This document shows positions 56,601 to 64,000 of a stretch of DNA of 64,000 bases, one piece after another. Origin of the DNA: Athripsodes cinereus (taxonomy: Eukaryota; Arthropoda; Insecta; Trichoptera; Leptoceridae); contig OX388325.1 in the NCBI GenBank assembly GCA_947579605.1, forward strand, positions 5,327,572 to 5,391,571, in the 5' to 3' direction. Both the position numbers and the translations under genes were made by a program. The notes beneath the pieces were generated by a model. It saw only the letters and a program-made list of their open reading frames with translations. It was not told where the DNA came from and searched no databases. How positions within the stretch are numbered: the stretch's first letter is position 1; each line of letters starts with the position of its first letter.

Positions 56601-59600
56601 CACCTTGCTGTTGTTTTTTTTTATGTTAATAGATAGATTTTAATAGATACTACAGCTTCAACCATGAATAATACAATAATATACATTCATTAATTTACAT
56701 CGCAAATTAAAATTGTTTATTTGTATAATTGTTTATTTCCTGTAAATCAGGGATATATATATTTAAGCATGCTATGATGATTCTATTCAATGTCTAATTT
56801 ATATTGATGTTATGACATGATGTTTTGTATCTGTTGATTATTATGTTTATGTTGATTGAAAAACTTGAGGTAATTGTAGGTATCAACAAAGGGTAGATTT
56901 CGCTGTAATTTTATTGATTTGTCTCGGGTCAAAAAGATCAAATTGTCTATGTACGTTCTCCGTTTATTTGTAACTATTGTTTTGTTTATACTCATAGCCG
57001 TAGACTTTTGGTTGTTTATTGTTATATGTTTTTTTTTCCCTTCAATAAATTGAGTCATACCTTAACTGGGTTTTAGTTTACGTAGAGAGTAGTATTCCCT
57101 TTCCCTCTGTTATAAAGAAGAGAAGTAAAGAGAGAAATATACTTAGAGATATCTATATGGATGTAAGTTTTGATAGTACCTGAGCCTCGCTGAAGAAGAG
57201 AGTATAGCCGGGCAGTAAAGTATACTTGGACGAGAAAGAGGTAGCCAGCGAGGAATTAGGTACGTATCAATGTTTTAAAGTCAATCATTTGTGTCTTTTA
57301 CACATTCTGGCAAAAGCATTCAATTCCCAAATGTCTAGTTTTTATAAAAAATGCAAAATATTTTTTTTTTAGCTAGGACTTAATTGCAAATATCCAATAG
57401 GACAAATGACTCAAACAGCATGAGTTTCATTATTAACATCAAAAAAAATCATTCAGACATAATTTTACGGCGAGGTAACAAGGCATCAAACCACATAACC
57501 CCAAACATGTGACATACATATCTCTTTAACATGTTGCTAAAGTTTGTCAGGACAAAGGATTTAATCCACATTTTTGTTAATTTTTTGCATATAACTTGGT
57601 AATTTCTGAATATTTTCTCTTAAATTTTTATGACATAATAAAAAAACTACATTACAAAAAGTTGGTAAAATAATAATTGCAATAATTTGAAATTTTCTTT
57701 GACCTACAGTTTTTTGCTTCTCCTATAAAATTTGACCAATGTGGTTTGAATCCTTTGTCCTGAGCACAGTCGATATATCAAAATTATTTCGAAAATTTCG
57801 ATTTATCGGGGTTTTCGCTAATTCGAAATCAGGTTTTCGAGGTCCCTTGGATTTCGAAATAACGAGGTTTTACTGTATATAAATATCGCTACCGCTTCCA
57901 ACTCAAATTATAATTAGCACTGTACTAACCTTAAGAGACAGTTCGCTGTAAAACTTCATAGGACACACAGAACATGAGAATCTCTTGAGTTTCTCATGAA
58001 CCCTCTTGATGTGTTCACTGAGGCCGTGTATAGCTCTGTGAGGACAGTGGGGGCATTGTTTCTTCATATCTGGATCGTGCCTCCGCAGGTGACATCGCAG
58101 ACTGCAACGCTTTATTCTATAATTGATACAAAATCATTCATCAAAGGTTTTGATTTATTTTTCGAATAAATCAGAGGTTCTAAAACTTTCTTTCTAATGG
58201 ACCACTTTCAAAAATTTGCTGATTGCGGTGGACCCCCTGTATTTCTACCCCCCCCATCGCTAAATTTTCGAAATGGTATAGGAAATATTTCTATTTCTTC
58301 CTATAATATTATTATAGGAAATATAATATTTCCAAAACTCCTCAGTTTTCTTACAGAATATTTTCTCACAGTACCTTTTTCTACAATGTAACGGGTATTT
58401 GTACAGACTATTGTTTATGTCAATATCTGATGCTTTTACCGAATATCAGATACTTTAACAATGGATTCGTGGACCCCCTTTTTTATTTTTTAAAATTATT
58501 ATGATGATATATGTATATACAACCCATACGTGGACGAGTGGAGTGGAATACGTTGCCTGCTACATTGATCGTTGCTAGGAACACCTTTTGTTCCAGAACG
58601 GACATCAGCTCTAGCTGCCTGGTAAAAATAATACTGAATGTTTTTACAGAGAGAATGACTCAATGAATGCATGTTTAAAATATCGTCGTTGTATATTCAA
58701 AAAGGGACATGTGAATTCATAAATGCTTTGACATTTCTAGAATAAACTGCTCGTAATGACATCAAAACCATTTTATAAAGTGATTCATAGTATCAAATAT
58801 TAAAATTCAATACTTAAATAATAATATCACATGGGGTTGTAGAAGGGAGGAGGGGAAGGGGCAGAGTGCCAATAAGATGGAGCGACCAAATTAAGGAGGC
58901 CACACAGAGCTCACTTCACGGGGCCTTACACATGGCGGAGGATCACTTAACATGGAGACAGATGGTTTACAGAACGAGGCATGATGGTCACGATCCTCAG
59001 TATTGAGGGACCGACAGAGATGATGATGATGTCAATAAAAAGTCCAAACTACAATTTTAATGCCTTAATGAACAGTTTTAAAAGAGTATGCCCAAAAAAA
59101 ATGTGTGCACACATCTATTTTTGAGTATGCAATGACGATATGTAGTTGGTCCGCTGAGAAACGCAATGATAGATGAATTTAAGTTTTCTTTGTGTCATAA
59201 AAAATAGGACCTTTAGTATGGACGTCAGTGACGACTGTACGGAAACACATGACAAAAATTGTACTGTCAGATACCCCAGTCTGCAGATTTTGTTCAGAGG
59301 ATAATGAAACATCAATCCACATCCTCTGTAACTGTGACGCACTCGCTCGCAACCGAAGTCACATCCTCGGAGGACCATTGCTGGACTCTGAGAAAGTGAG
59401 ACTTCTCACACAGAGACAAATAGCGAGTTTCATAACACACCTAGATCTTGAGAGTGAGATATGACACAAGGATGTCATAATAGATCTTCTATGGTCGGGG
59501 TGACAGGGATGCAAGGTGCCTTGACCTTTACTTAAATTTTTTTTATGTCAACATACCTTGCCTGGTAGATCTATTTATCACCGGGGATACCACAGATCAG

Positions 59601-60461
59601 GGATGTCGCGAATATTCGCATCCGCAAATGCGGAGCTTCCGCATGTATTTGGACATCTGCATCCGCAATAATCGATGCGAATGTTCATGCGGATGCGGAT
59701 GTAAGACAAGTTGCGACAAGAAAGAAATGGGGCGGGGGCGGCGAAAGGCGCGTGCCGTTCGCACTTGACATTAACCAATGGGAACGAAAAAATTGGGGAC
59801 AAGATCCGACGCGTTTTTGTTTTTGGCGGTTTTATTTTATTTTTGCAAATAACAAAAAATATATATATATATTTCGCCAAAAATCCACAATATTATTGTA
59901 GCAACAATTTCGTCACATATTTGACAGTGGGGCCTACCAACAAAGATAGTTCCTACTTTTTTCTATAACATCTTAAACTTCCGCATCCGCATTCGCGGAT
60001 GTGAGCCTTCAAAAATCCGCATCCGCATTCACATCCGCGGATGTGTAAAAATCGACATCCGCAACATCCCTGCCACAGATAAGAGAGCAATTTTTAGGTT
60101 TATTACATGCAGTAGTCAGCTGGCTTCCCCACTTGAGTTATATACCATGAATATGTATAAAGAGATTGAGACAAATACTCACACTGCATCGCACTTGGGA
60201 CACTTGACTTTGTCTTCTAGTCCACTGTGTTTCCTAACATGAGCCGTGTAGTTATCATAGTTCTTATAGCTCTTCCCGCACTCGGCACACAGATAGTTGT
60301 TTGCGGGACCGTGTACACGCCTGACGTGCGCAGCTAGACACGCTCTGCTCCTCACCATCTTGTGGCACGTTTCACACTTCACTGCTTCAGCCCTGTGACA
60401 TCGCTCTATGTGGTTCTTCAGCAAACACGCCTTGGCGAATCCCGCCGTGCATTGCTCGCAC
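44507..60461 (-). CDS. C2H2 zinc-finger protein gene, 3' part (four exons)
   Basis: The only well-supported host gene: a probable nuclear DNA-binding protein. Exons in order: 60183-60461, 57930-58116, 45891-46049, 44507-44645. They encode about six C2H2 fingers (CEQC...HIERCH, CETC...HVRRVH, CAEC...HVRKH, CPKCDAV/IKRCSLRCHLRRH, CPHC...HIKRVH, CSVC...SLK/DHTSSRH, CEFC...HVHRKKMH), then a Lys/Gln-rich tail and EAPKKRTAL-x2-IEADRILQDLH before TAG. The slash marks introns; both fingers are restored only by splicing, so the chain is certain. Introns are 2.07, 11.88 and 1.25 kb and full of transposons. The first exons lie upstream, beyond 60461. No frame damage was seen. Confidence 0.9.
44868..45060 (-). 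mobile_element. LINE 3'-end fragment
   Basis: On the minus strand LDQRRSEWRRLVSALCSREE then HRGQ and TGA, followed by TTGATTGATTGATC. In the last intron of the zinc-finger gene. Same family as 4943-5012. Confidence 0.7.
45420..45650 (+). mobile_element. RTE-like LINE 3'-end fragment
   Basis: Plus-strand copy of the family at 30778-31140: NDKEDILV...REGVRKRGCLRTTW region, GACGACCCAGTGTTGAGTAA, then GGCGTTCCG, CCTACCCCACTTGGGACAC and GGCGTGAGGGTATGG. Confidence 0.75.
45891..46049 (-). CDS. Zinc-finger gene exon (n-1)
   Basis: Acceptor TTTTTTCAG, donor AAAG/GTATAG. 159 nt, phase 0 both sides. Supplies DHTSSRH, which closes the split finger, then CEFC...HVHRKKMH. Confidence 0.9.
46136..46925 (-). 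mobile_element. Gypsy-like LTR remnant with primer-binding site
   Basis: Minus strand: starts TGTAACACCACG (46925), ends GGGACTACA (46136), then CC and TGGCGCCCAAAGT (46133-46121), a Ty3/gypsy-type PBS. Only about 60 bp of interior follow. It contains a duplicated block of about 65 bp (AATGCACCACCTAAC...ACCAGCATATAGGTATA) at 46445 and 46532. No coding region or second LTR seen. Confidence 0.6.
46927..47000. repeat. 28-bp tandem repeat, 2.6 units
   Basis: TTATTTAAACAGTATATGCA with TATAT spacers, three near-exact copies at the outer edge of the LTR remnant. Confidence 0.9.
47057..47078. repeat. Poly-G tract of about 22 bases
   Basis: Uninterrupted G run after ACGTC. G-quadruplex-capable, and its exact length is probably uncertain in the assembly. 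Confidence 0.9.
47191..47230 (-). ncRNA. Degenerate hammerhead ribozyme motif
   Basis: Minus strand: stem I CAGA/TCTG, core TTGATAA in place of CTGANGA (two invariant positions changed), the same extra U, stem II GAC/GTC, GAAA, palindromic AGACGTCT, UC. Architecture identical to the two intact motifs, so this is a decayed Penelope end, probably inactive. Confidence 0.65.
48296..51127 (+). repeat. 5' LTR, 2832 bp
   Basis: TG...CA termini. A TATA-like TTATAAAG occurs near 50969. No long frame; small frames (for example 48827-49183 minus) recur in the 3' LTR only because the LTRs are identical. Confidence 0.9.
51124..51217 (+). promoter_or_regulatory. Duplicated primer-binding-site region
   Basis: ATCAAATTGGCGCCC...GCTTGATCTAGCATGC (51124-51170) is repeated as ATCAAATTGGCGCGC...GCTTGATCTAGCACGC (51171-51217), a 47-bp tandem pair, so TGGCGC occurs twice downstream of the LTR. 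The first is at the normal PBS position. Confidence 0.7.
51128..54438 (+). other. Non-coding interior of the LARD-like element
   Basis: 3.3 kb, purine-rich on the plus strand, no recognisable protein. It includes the PBS duplication and a three-unit repeat at 51610-51950. A GGCCAAGGGAATAGG block occurs at 52506 and again near 54395. Confidence 0.8.
51610..51950 (+). repeat. About 122-bp tandem repeat, three units, each with a hairpin
   Basis: Units begin CGCCGTGG at 51611, 51733 and about 51859. Hairpins: TTTTCGA-GAG-TCCTG, loop TAAAAGG, CAGGA-AA-TCGAAAA (51662-51697), again at 51786-51821, and with a different spacer (GTG) at 51909-51944. Confidence 0.9.
54439..57269 (+). repeat. 3' LTR, 2831 bp
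   Basis: Nearly identical to 48296-51127; differs at GATACTTTTC (56105) against GATACCTTTC, and in T- and C-run lengths near 50365/56508 and 50470/56612. Confidence 0.9.
57930..58116 (-). CDS. Zinc-finger gene exon (n-2)
   Basis: Acceptor AATTATAG, donor AAG/GTTAGT. 187 nt. The first base completes a Val codon with GT of the previous exon. It ends in phase 0 after SELSLK. Confidence 0.9.
58170..58485 (+). repeat. hAT-like MITE fragment
   Basis: Begins CAGAGGTTCTAAAACTTTCT, a frequent hAT-type terminus, followed by GGACCAC. Contains a CTACCCCCCCCATCGCTAAA block and a GTACCTTTTTCTACAATGTA block also present at 63480-63720, and inverted at 7230-7385. The right terminus was not found. Confidence 0.5.
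58830..59035 (+). pseudogene. RTE-like LINE 3' end
   Basis: GRRGRGRVPIRWSDQIKEA, TQSSLHGALHMAEDHLTW, RQMVYRTRHDGHDPQY then TGA and a TGATGATGATG tail. C-terminal part only. Inverted relative at 32685-32805. Confidence 0.8.
59215..59525 (+). pseudogene. LINE C-terminal zinc-knuckle fragment
   Basis: Frame 59228-59464: PVCRFCSEDNETSIHILCNC, ALARNRSHILGGPLL, IASFITHLDLESEI. C-x2-C-x4-E-T-x2-H-x4-C is the motif closing Jockey/R1-type reverse transcriptases. The upstream part is absent. Confidence 0.75.
59598..60072. mobile_element. hAT-like MITE with TSD
   Basis: TSD CCACAGAT at 59590-59597 and 60073-60080, exact. Ends CAGGGATGT inverted. Subterminal GCATCCGC / GCGGATGC words make the ends strongly self-complementary. 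475 bp, no transposase. In the first visible intron of the zinc-finger gene. Confidence 0.9.
60183..60461 (-). CDS. Zinc-finger gene exon (n-3)
   Basis: Acceptor TTTTTTAAG at 60462 and donor GT/GTGAGT at 60182. 279 nt with three whole fingers and the first half of a fourth (CPKCDAV). It begins in the middle of a codon. Confidence 0.9.
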
Positions 60462-60494
60462 CTTAAAAAAGGACAACATATTAAAATGACTGTA

Positions 60495-60614
60495 TCTATA
60501 CCATTGTGGTATATCCCACAAGTGGGGTAGCCAGCGGAGGAACTGCAAGTCGTCCTATCTGTGCCAACATAAGACATATGGAGGAGGCTTGTTCAGCAGT
60601 GGACAGGAATAGCT
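60495..60614 (+). mobile_element. LINE/retroelement 3' tail split by the foldback element
   Basis: TCTATACCATTGTGGTATAT, CCCACAAGTGGGGTAGCC, then GAGGAGGCTTGTTCAGCAGT and GGACAGGAATAGCT; continues as AGCTGCATAAATAAG after 62203. Related to 8176-8300. Confidence 0.65.
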
Positions 60615-62203
60615 GGGTTATTCCGTGTCAAATCATCACACTGATTCAGACTTGATGTCTCAGATTTTCATGATTTTTTTTTATACAGCAATATATCATA
60701 GACATATGAAAAAATACCAAATTTCAGCTATGTAGCACAATTATTTTTGAAGTTATTAATTTTTAAAGTTTTCAATTTTAATGAAAAAATCTCATGTCTT
60801 GGCACCTTTGGATGGCTATAGACTGGCAACCAGTGATGATATAAACCTGGGAGAGGTCTCGTTTTGAAGCTGTTGAATGGGGCTTTAATCTGATGTGCCA
60901 CAGGATAGGGGTCACGGTTTGAAAAAAAAATTAAATTTTAAAATTAAATTTTAAAAATTAAATTTTTCAAAAAGTGACAATTTTAAAAATTCCAAAAAAT
61001 TGTCAAAAATAGTTTGTAACGTATTGATACATATGCCAAAATTCTATTATGGGATCTCAATGGGATCAGGAGATACAGGGCTTCAGAAATGCATGCATCG
61101 TGATATTGCGTGTTTTGACACCTTTGGATGCCTATAGACTGGCAACCAATGATGATATAAACCTGGGAGTGGTCTTATTTTAAAGCGGTTGAATAGGGCT
61201 TTACTATGATATGCCACAGGATAGGGGTTAATTTATAAAAAAAAAAATTAAATTTAAATTTTTCTAAAAATGGCAATTTTAAAATTTAAAAAAATTCTCA
61301 AAAAAAGTTTGTAATGTCTTAATACATATAGCAAAATTTTATCATGGGATCTCAATGGGATCAGGAGATACAGGGCTTCAGAAATACATGCATCGTAAAA
61401 TACACGCAATTTCACGATGCATGCATTTCTGAAGCCCTGTATCTCCTGATCCCATTGAGATCCCATGATAAAATTTTATTATATGTATTAAGACATTACA
61501 AACTTTTTTTGAGAATTTTTTTAAATTTTAAAATTGCCAGTTTTAGAAAAATTTAAATTTTTTTTTTTTTTATATAATTTAACCCCTATCTTGTGGCATA
61601 TCATAGTAAAGCCCTATTCAACCGCTTTAAAATAAGACCACTCCCAGGTTTATATCATCATTGGTTGCCAGTCTATAGGCATCCAAAGGTGTCAAAACAC
61701 GCAATATCACGATGCATGCATTTCTGAAGCCCTGTATCTCCTGATCCCATTGAGATCCCATAATAGAATTTTGGCACATGTATCAATACATTACAAACTA
61801 TTTTTGTCAATTTTTTGGAATTTTTAAAATTGTCACTTTTTGAAAAATTTAATTTTTAAAATTTAATTTTAAAATTTAAATTTTTTTTCAAACCGTGACC
61901 CCTATCCTGTGGCACATCAGATTAAAGCCCCATTCAACAGCTTTAAAACGAGACCTCTCCCAGGTTTATATCATCACTGGTTGCCAGTCTATAGGCATCC
62001 AAAGGTGCCAAGACATGAGATTTTTTCATTAAAATTGAAAACTTTAAAAATTAATAACTTCAAAAATAATTGTGATACATAGCTGAAATTTGGTATTTTT
62101 TCATAAGTCTATGATATATTGCTGCATAAAAAAAATCATGAAAATCTGAGACATCAAGTCTGAAAATCTCCCAAAATTGTGTTGAATTGACACAGAATGA
62201 CCC
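60615..62203. mobile_element. Foldback (snap-back) element, about 790-bp arms, with TSD
   Basis: TSD AGCT at 60611-60614 and 62204-62207. Ends GGGTTATTCCGTGTCAA and the complement of GGGTCATTCTGTGTCAA. The two arms are inverted copies with centre near 61405 and a short unpaired tip. Each arm contains two related direct subunits of about 290 bp (CACCTTTGGATG, CTATAGACTGGCAACCA, ATGATATAAACCTGGGAG, GCCACAGGATAGGGGT), giving order A-B-B'-A'. No real coding region. Confidence 0.9.
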
Positions 62204-62219
62204 AGCTGCATAAATAAGT

Positions 62220-63150
62220 TAGTAAGAACTTAAGTAAACAGGATGCCGATCAACATTACAATGTAAATACGTATCCACCAGGCGGTGTACAATTGTTATT
62301 TAACAAATCGATGCCGTGGAGGTGAAGTGATCCAAGCCACACTTTTTAGAAAAAATGAGTTAAGTATGCAGTTTTGTTCAGAAAACCACGGAGAACATAG
62401 TGGTGAAGAGAAATAAGTGATTTGATATTCCTAAAGGGCATTTTTGGAAGATTGTGAATAGATGTTAAGTGTTTTTACATCATTTCAAGTGTGTGTTAGA
62501 GCATCTCACTAACGCATAATAGGAACAAATAGTTCAATTAAATTATAGAAGTGAAAAGATCCAAGCCGCATAGCGCGTAACTTTCCAACAACTTTTCTAC
62601 AGGTGGATCTTTCTCAGCTACCGTGGTGAAATAACCCAAGTGATAAATTCGTGTTTACTTATAAAATATAAAAATTATTCAATATTTGTTATTTATATTA
62701 GTGGAATATGTGATCAGGAATATTGTGTAAAATTTTTAGCGAAATCCATGCAAAAATAACTTAGTTATTGTCAGATTAGTATTTTCGGATGTGACAGCAT
62801 AACTTCATCACCCTTTTTCTCGGAATGTCTGTCTTGTGGCTTGGATCACTTCACATCCACGGCAACGAAATATAAAATTTATTACAAGAGAATAGATTCA
62901 AACCTTTGCTGGAAATGTTGCAGTGGTTAAGAGTAGGTGAAAGGGTCCAATATAAACTGCACCTTGTAGTCTAAGAGGTCATCGATGTTGGAACACAAAA
63001 ATTCCGAAAAAAATGTTCCGCGCTGCAAGTCTAGTATGTCTTATGTGTTGATGATGTTTTACTGTGTTTTATCGAAACATGTAGTGTCAAAATGGTGTAC
63101 CTTTAAGACATGCGGCCGGGTTTTCCAGGTTCTCAATGGTTCGCGACCAC
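62220..63150. other. Interval without recognised gene
   Basis: AT-rich. Phrases near 62310-62345 (CCGTGGAGGTGAAGTGATCC, AAGCCACA) and 62840-62875 (the inverse: CTTGTGGCTTGGATCACTTC, ACATCCACGG) form inverted arms about 500 bp apart, suggesting a small element at about 62310-62870. Confidence 0.45.
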
Positions 63151-63262
63151 CTTTACCAGCTGAAGACGATTCTCCATCTTCATTATCTAGATAATCAGGC
63201 AGTTTAGACTGGTCTTCATTTTCGAATTGTTCAACTTCCAAAACCATGTCGACATCTGATGC
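63150..63262 (-). other. Candidate acidic exon, possibly upstream in the zinc-finger gene
   Basis: Minus strand: acceptor ACTTCAG or nearby, then DVDMVLEVEQFENEDQSKLP and DNEDGESSSAG, donor CTG/GTAAAG at about 63162. Acidic linkers of this sort occur between the N-terminal domain and the fingers of insect C2H2 proteins. Its phase does not join directly to the exon at 60461, so another exon would be required. Confidence 0.35.
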
Positions 63263-63439
63263 TGAAGTAACTTAGAAATCATGAAATGTACGAGTAAATA
63301 ATGAGTTTTATACGTGATCGCCAAATTTAATGGATCAAAATGCTTGAATAAAATAAATAACACCGCAAATTAAGGTTAACAATAACAGAACACGACCATG
63401 TGCACACGCGAAAACGGAATAACGGAAAATTTCGGCAAT

Positions 63440-63740
63440 GTAGGAATAGGGTTGCCAGTTGTGTGAACAAAATTAGTACCTTTTTCAAAATGTATCGAGT
63501 ATTTGTACCGATAATTGATTATGTCTAAACCGGATACTTCAGAAATGTTTACATTTCTACCCCCTATTGCTACATTTTCAAAATGATGTAGGAAATTAAC
63601 ATATTTAAAAAACTCCTTGGTTTTCCTAATGAATATTTTCTCAAAAAAAACCCTTTTTTAACAATGTACCGTGTTTTGTACCGATGATTGTTCATGTCAA
63701 AACCGGAAACTAATGTTACAATATAAGTTTTGGGAACGAG
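63440..63740 (+). repeat. hAT-like MITE fragment sharing a module with 58.2 kb and 7.2 kb
   Basis: Contains TTTCTACCCCCTATTGCTAC, CTCCTTGGTTTTCCTAATGA and two GTACCGATAATTG-like blocks, as in 58240-58430 and the reverse of 7230-7385. Ends not located. Confidence 0.5.
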
Positions 63741-64000
63741 TAATACGAAAGAACCGGAGTTTCGAATCTTTTTTTTTAGTGAGCTAAAGCTCCGAGAATA
63801 AGTGAATCATGGCTCGTAATATTGTTTTAACTTTTCATGCCTTGCATCAATCTCTGAATTGCAGTACGTTGTTAGTGGAAAAGGGATTCCCCCTTGTTAA
63901 ACGATCCGGATCTCGCATCTTTTATAATAATGAAAAAATTCAGATCACTTAATTGAGTCATTTTGCTCATGTCTAAATAAAACCATAGAATACCCTACGG

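Larger units (their letters stand above)
48296..57269 (+). mobile_element. LARD-like LTR retrotransposon, complete, with TSD
   Basis: Two direct LTRs (48296-51127 and 54439-57269) begin TGTTATGTAGG and end GTACGTATCA. TSD ATGT at 48292-48295 and 57270-57273. PBS TGGCGCCCATCGTGTCGG three bases after the 5' LTR; purine tract AAGTAGGGTGGGA before the 3' LTR. The 3311-bp interior has no gag, protease, reverse transcriptase or integrase in any frame. This is a non-autonomous element depending on another's enzymes (inference). LTR differences are few: one substitution and homopolymer-length changes were noticed, so insertion was recent. Confidence 0.9.
48241..57773. mobile_element. Inner inverted-repeat element inside the pogo-like MITE
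   Basis: Left CTGTGCTCAGGACAAAGG and AAACCACA; right CCTTTGTCCTGAGCACAG, inverted. TCGA lies directly outside both ends and may be a 4-bp TSD. CAGGACAAAGG and ATCAAACCACAT words recur inside (57481, 57549). It is split by the LTR element. Confidence 0.65.
47746..57875. mobile_element. Pogo/Tigger-like MITE, interrupted
   Basis: Left end CAGTAAACCCTCACTATTTC (TA before it, 47744-47745). Right end is the inverted CAGTAAAACCTCGTTATTTC (TA after it, 57876-57877). TTCGAAAT words fill both subterminal regions. Without the nested insertions only about 1.1 kb and no transposase. It sits in an intron of the zinc-finger gene. Confidence 0.8.

Noticed and set aside
48827..57058. Pairs of identical frames (118, 83, 82 and 72 residues) in two places
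   Set aside because: They lie in the two LTRs and are identical only because the LTRs are. None resembles a retroelement protein.
61254..61556. Two almost identical 70-residue frames on opposite strands
   Set aside because: They are the two arms of the foldback element read in both directions, with no codon bias or homology.

Overview
The window looks like intron and intergenic DNA from an AT-rich insect genome, most likely a lepidopteran. The basis is short introns with GTAAGT/TTTCAG borders, C2H2 exons split by introns, many transposon superfamilies side by side, and repeated LINE 3' tails reading ...CAAGTGGGGTAG... next to TCTATC microsatellites. I recall such tails from moths and butterflies and cannot search. 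Nothing prokaryotic is present.

Only one host gene is well supported: a C2H2 zinc-finger gene on the minus strand. Its last four exons are 60183-60461, 57930-58116, 45891-46049 and 44507-44645. All junctions are phase-compatible, and two zinc fingers are completed across introns. Its 11.8 kb third intron carries a three-level nest: a pogo-like element, inside it a second inverted-repeat element, and inside that a 9 kb LTR retrotransposon. The LTR element has two nearly identical 2.83 kb LTRs, a TSD, a PBS and a non-coding 3.3 kb interior (LARD-like).

Layout. 0.36-3.7 kb: a broken DUF7869-type gene with a tandemly triplicated 5' exon and a 57-bp minisatellite. 4-9 kb: a hammerhead ribozyme, two hAT-like MITEs and a hairpin-bearing repeat. 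10.2-13.7 kb: a HARBI1-like transposase gene with a Penelope-like element (GIY-YIG plus hammerhead ribozyme) and a piggyBac fragment in its third intron. 14-18.3 kb: pieces of Harbinger-type Myb/SANT genes, a THAP-like fragment, a Jockey LINE fragment and two long palindromes. 19-30 kb: three more DUF7869 copies, P-element/THAP9-like fragments, piggyBac, a higher-order minisatellite and a ZSWIM/MULE fragment. 31-38 kb: a GC-rich island, piggyBac C-termini and six tandem copies of a DDE transposase segment. 38-44 kb: a Myb/SANT gene ending in a palindrome, a hAT-like MITE with a 60-bp tandem repeat, LINE ends and a nearly complete Tc1 element with its TA target sites. 44.5-60.5 kb: the zinc-finger gene. 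60.6-62.2 kb: a 1.6 kb foldback element with its TSD.

Nearly all coding remnants have stops or frameshifts and are called pseudogenes. The most unusual signals are the hammerhead ribozymes, the LARD-like element, a hairpin module shared by two different repeat families, the triplicated splice-compatible exon, and the six-fold amplified transposase segment.
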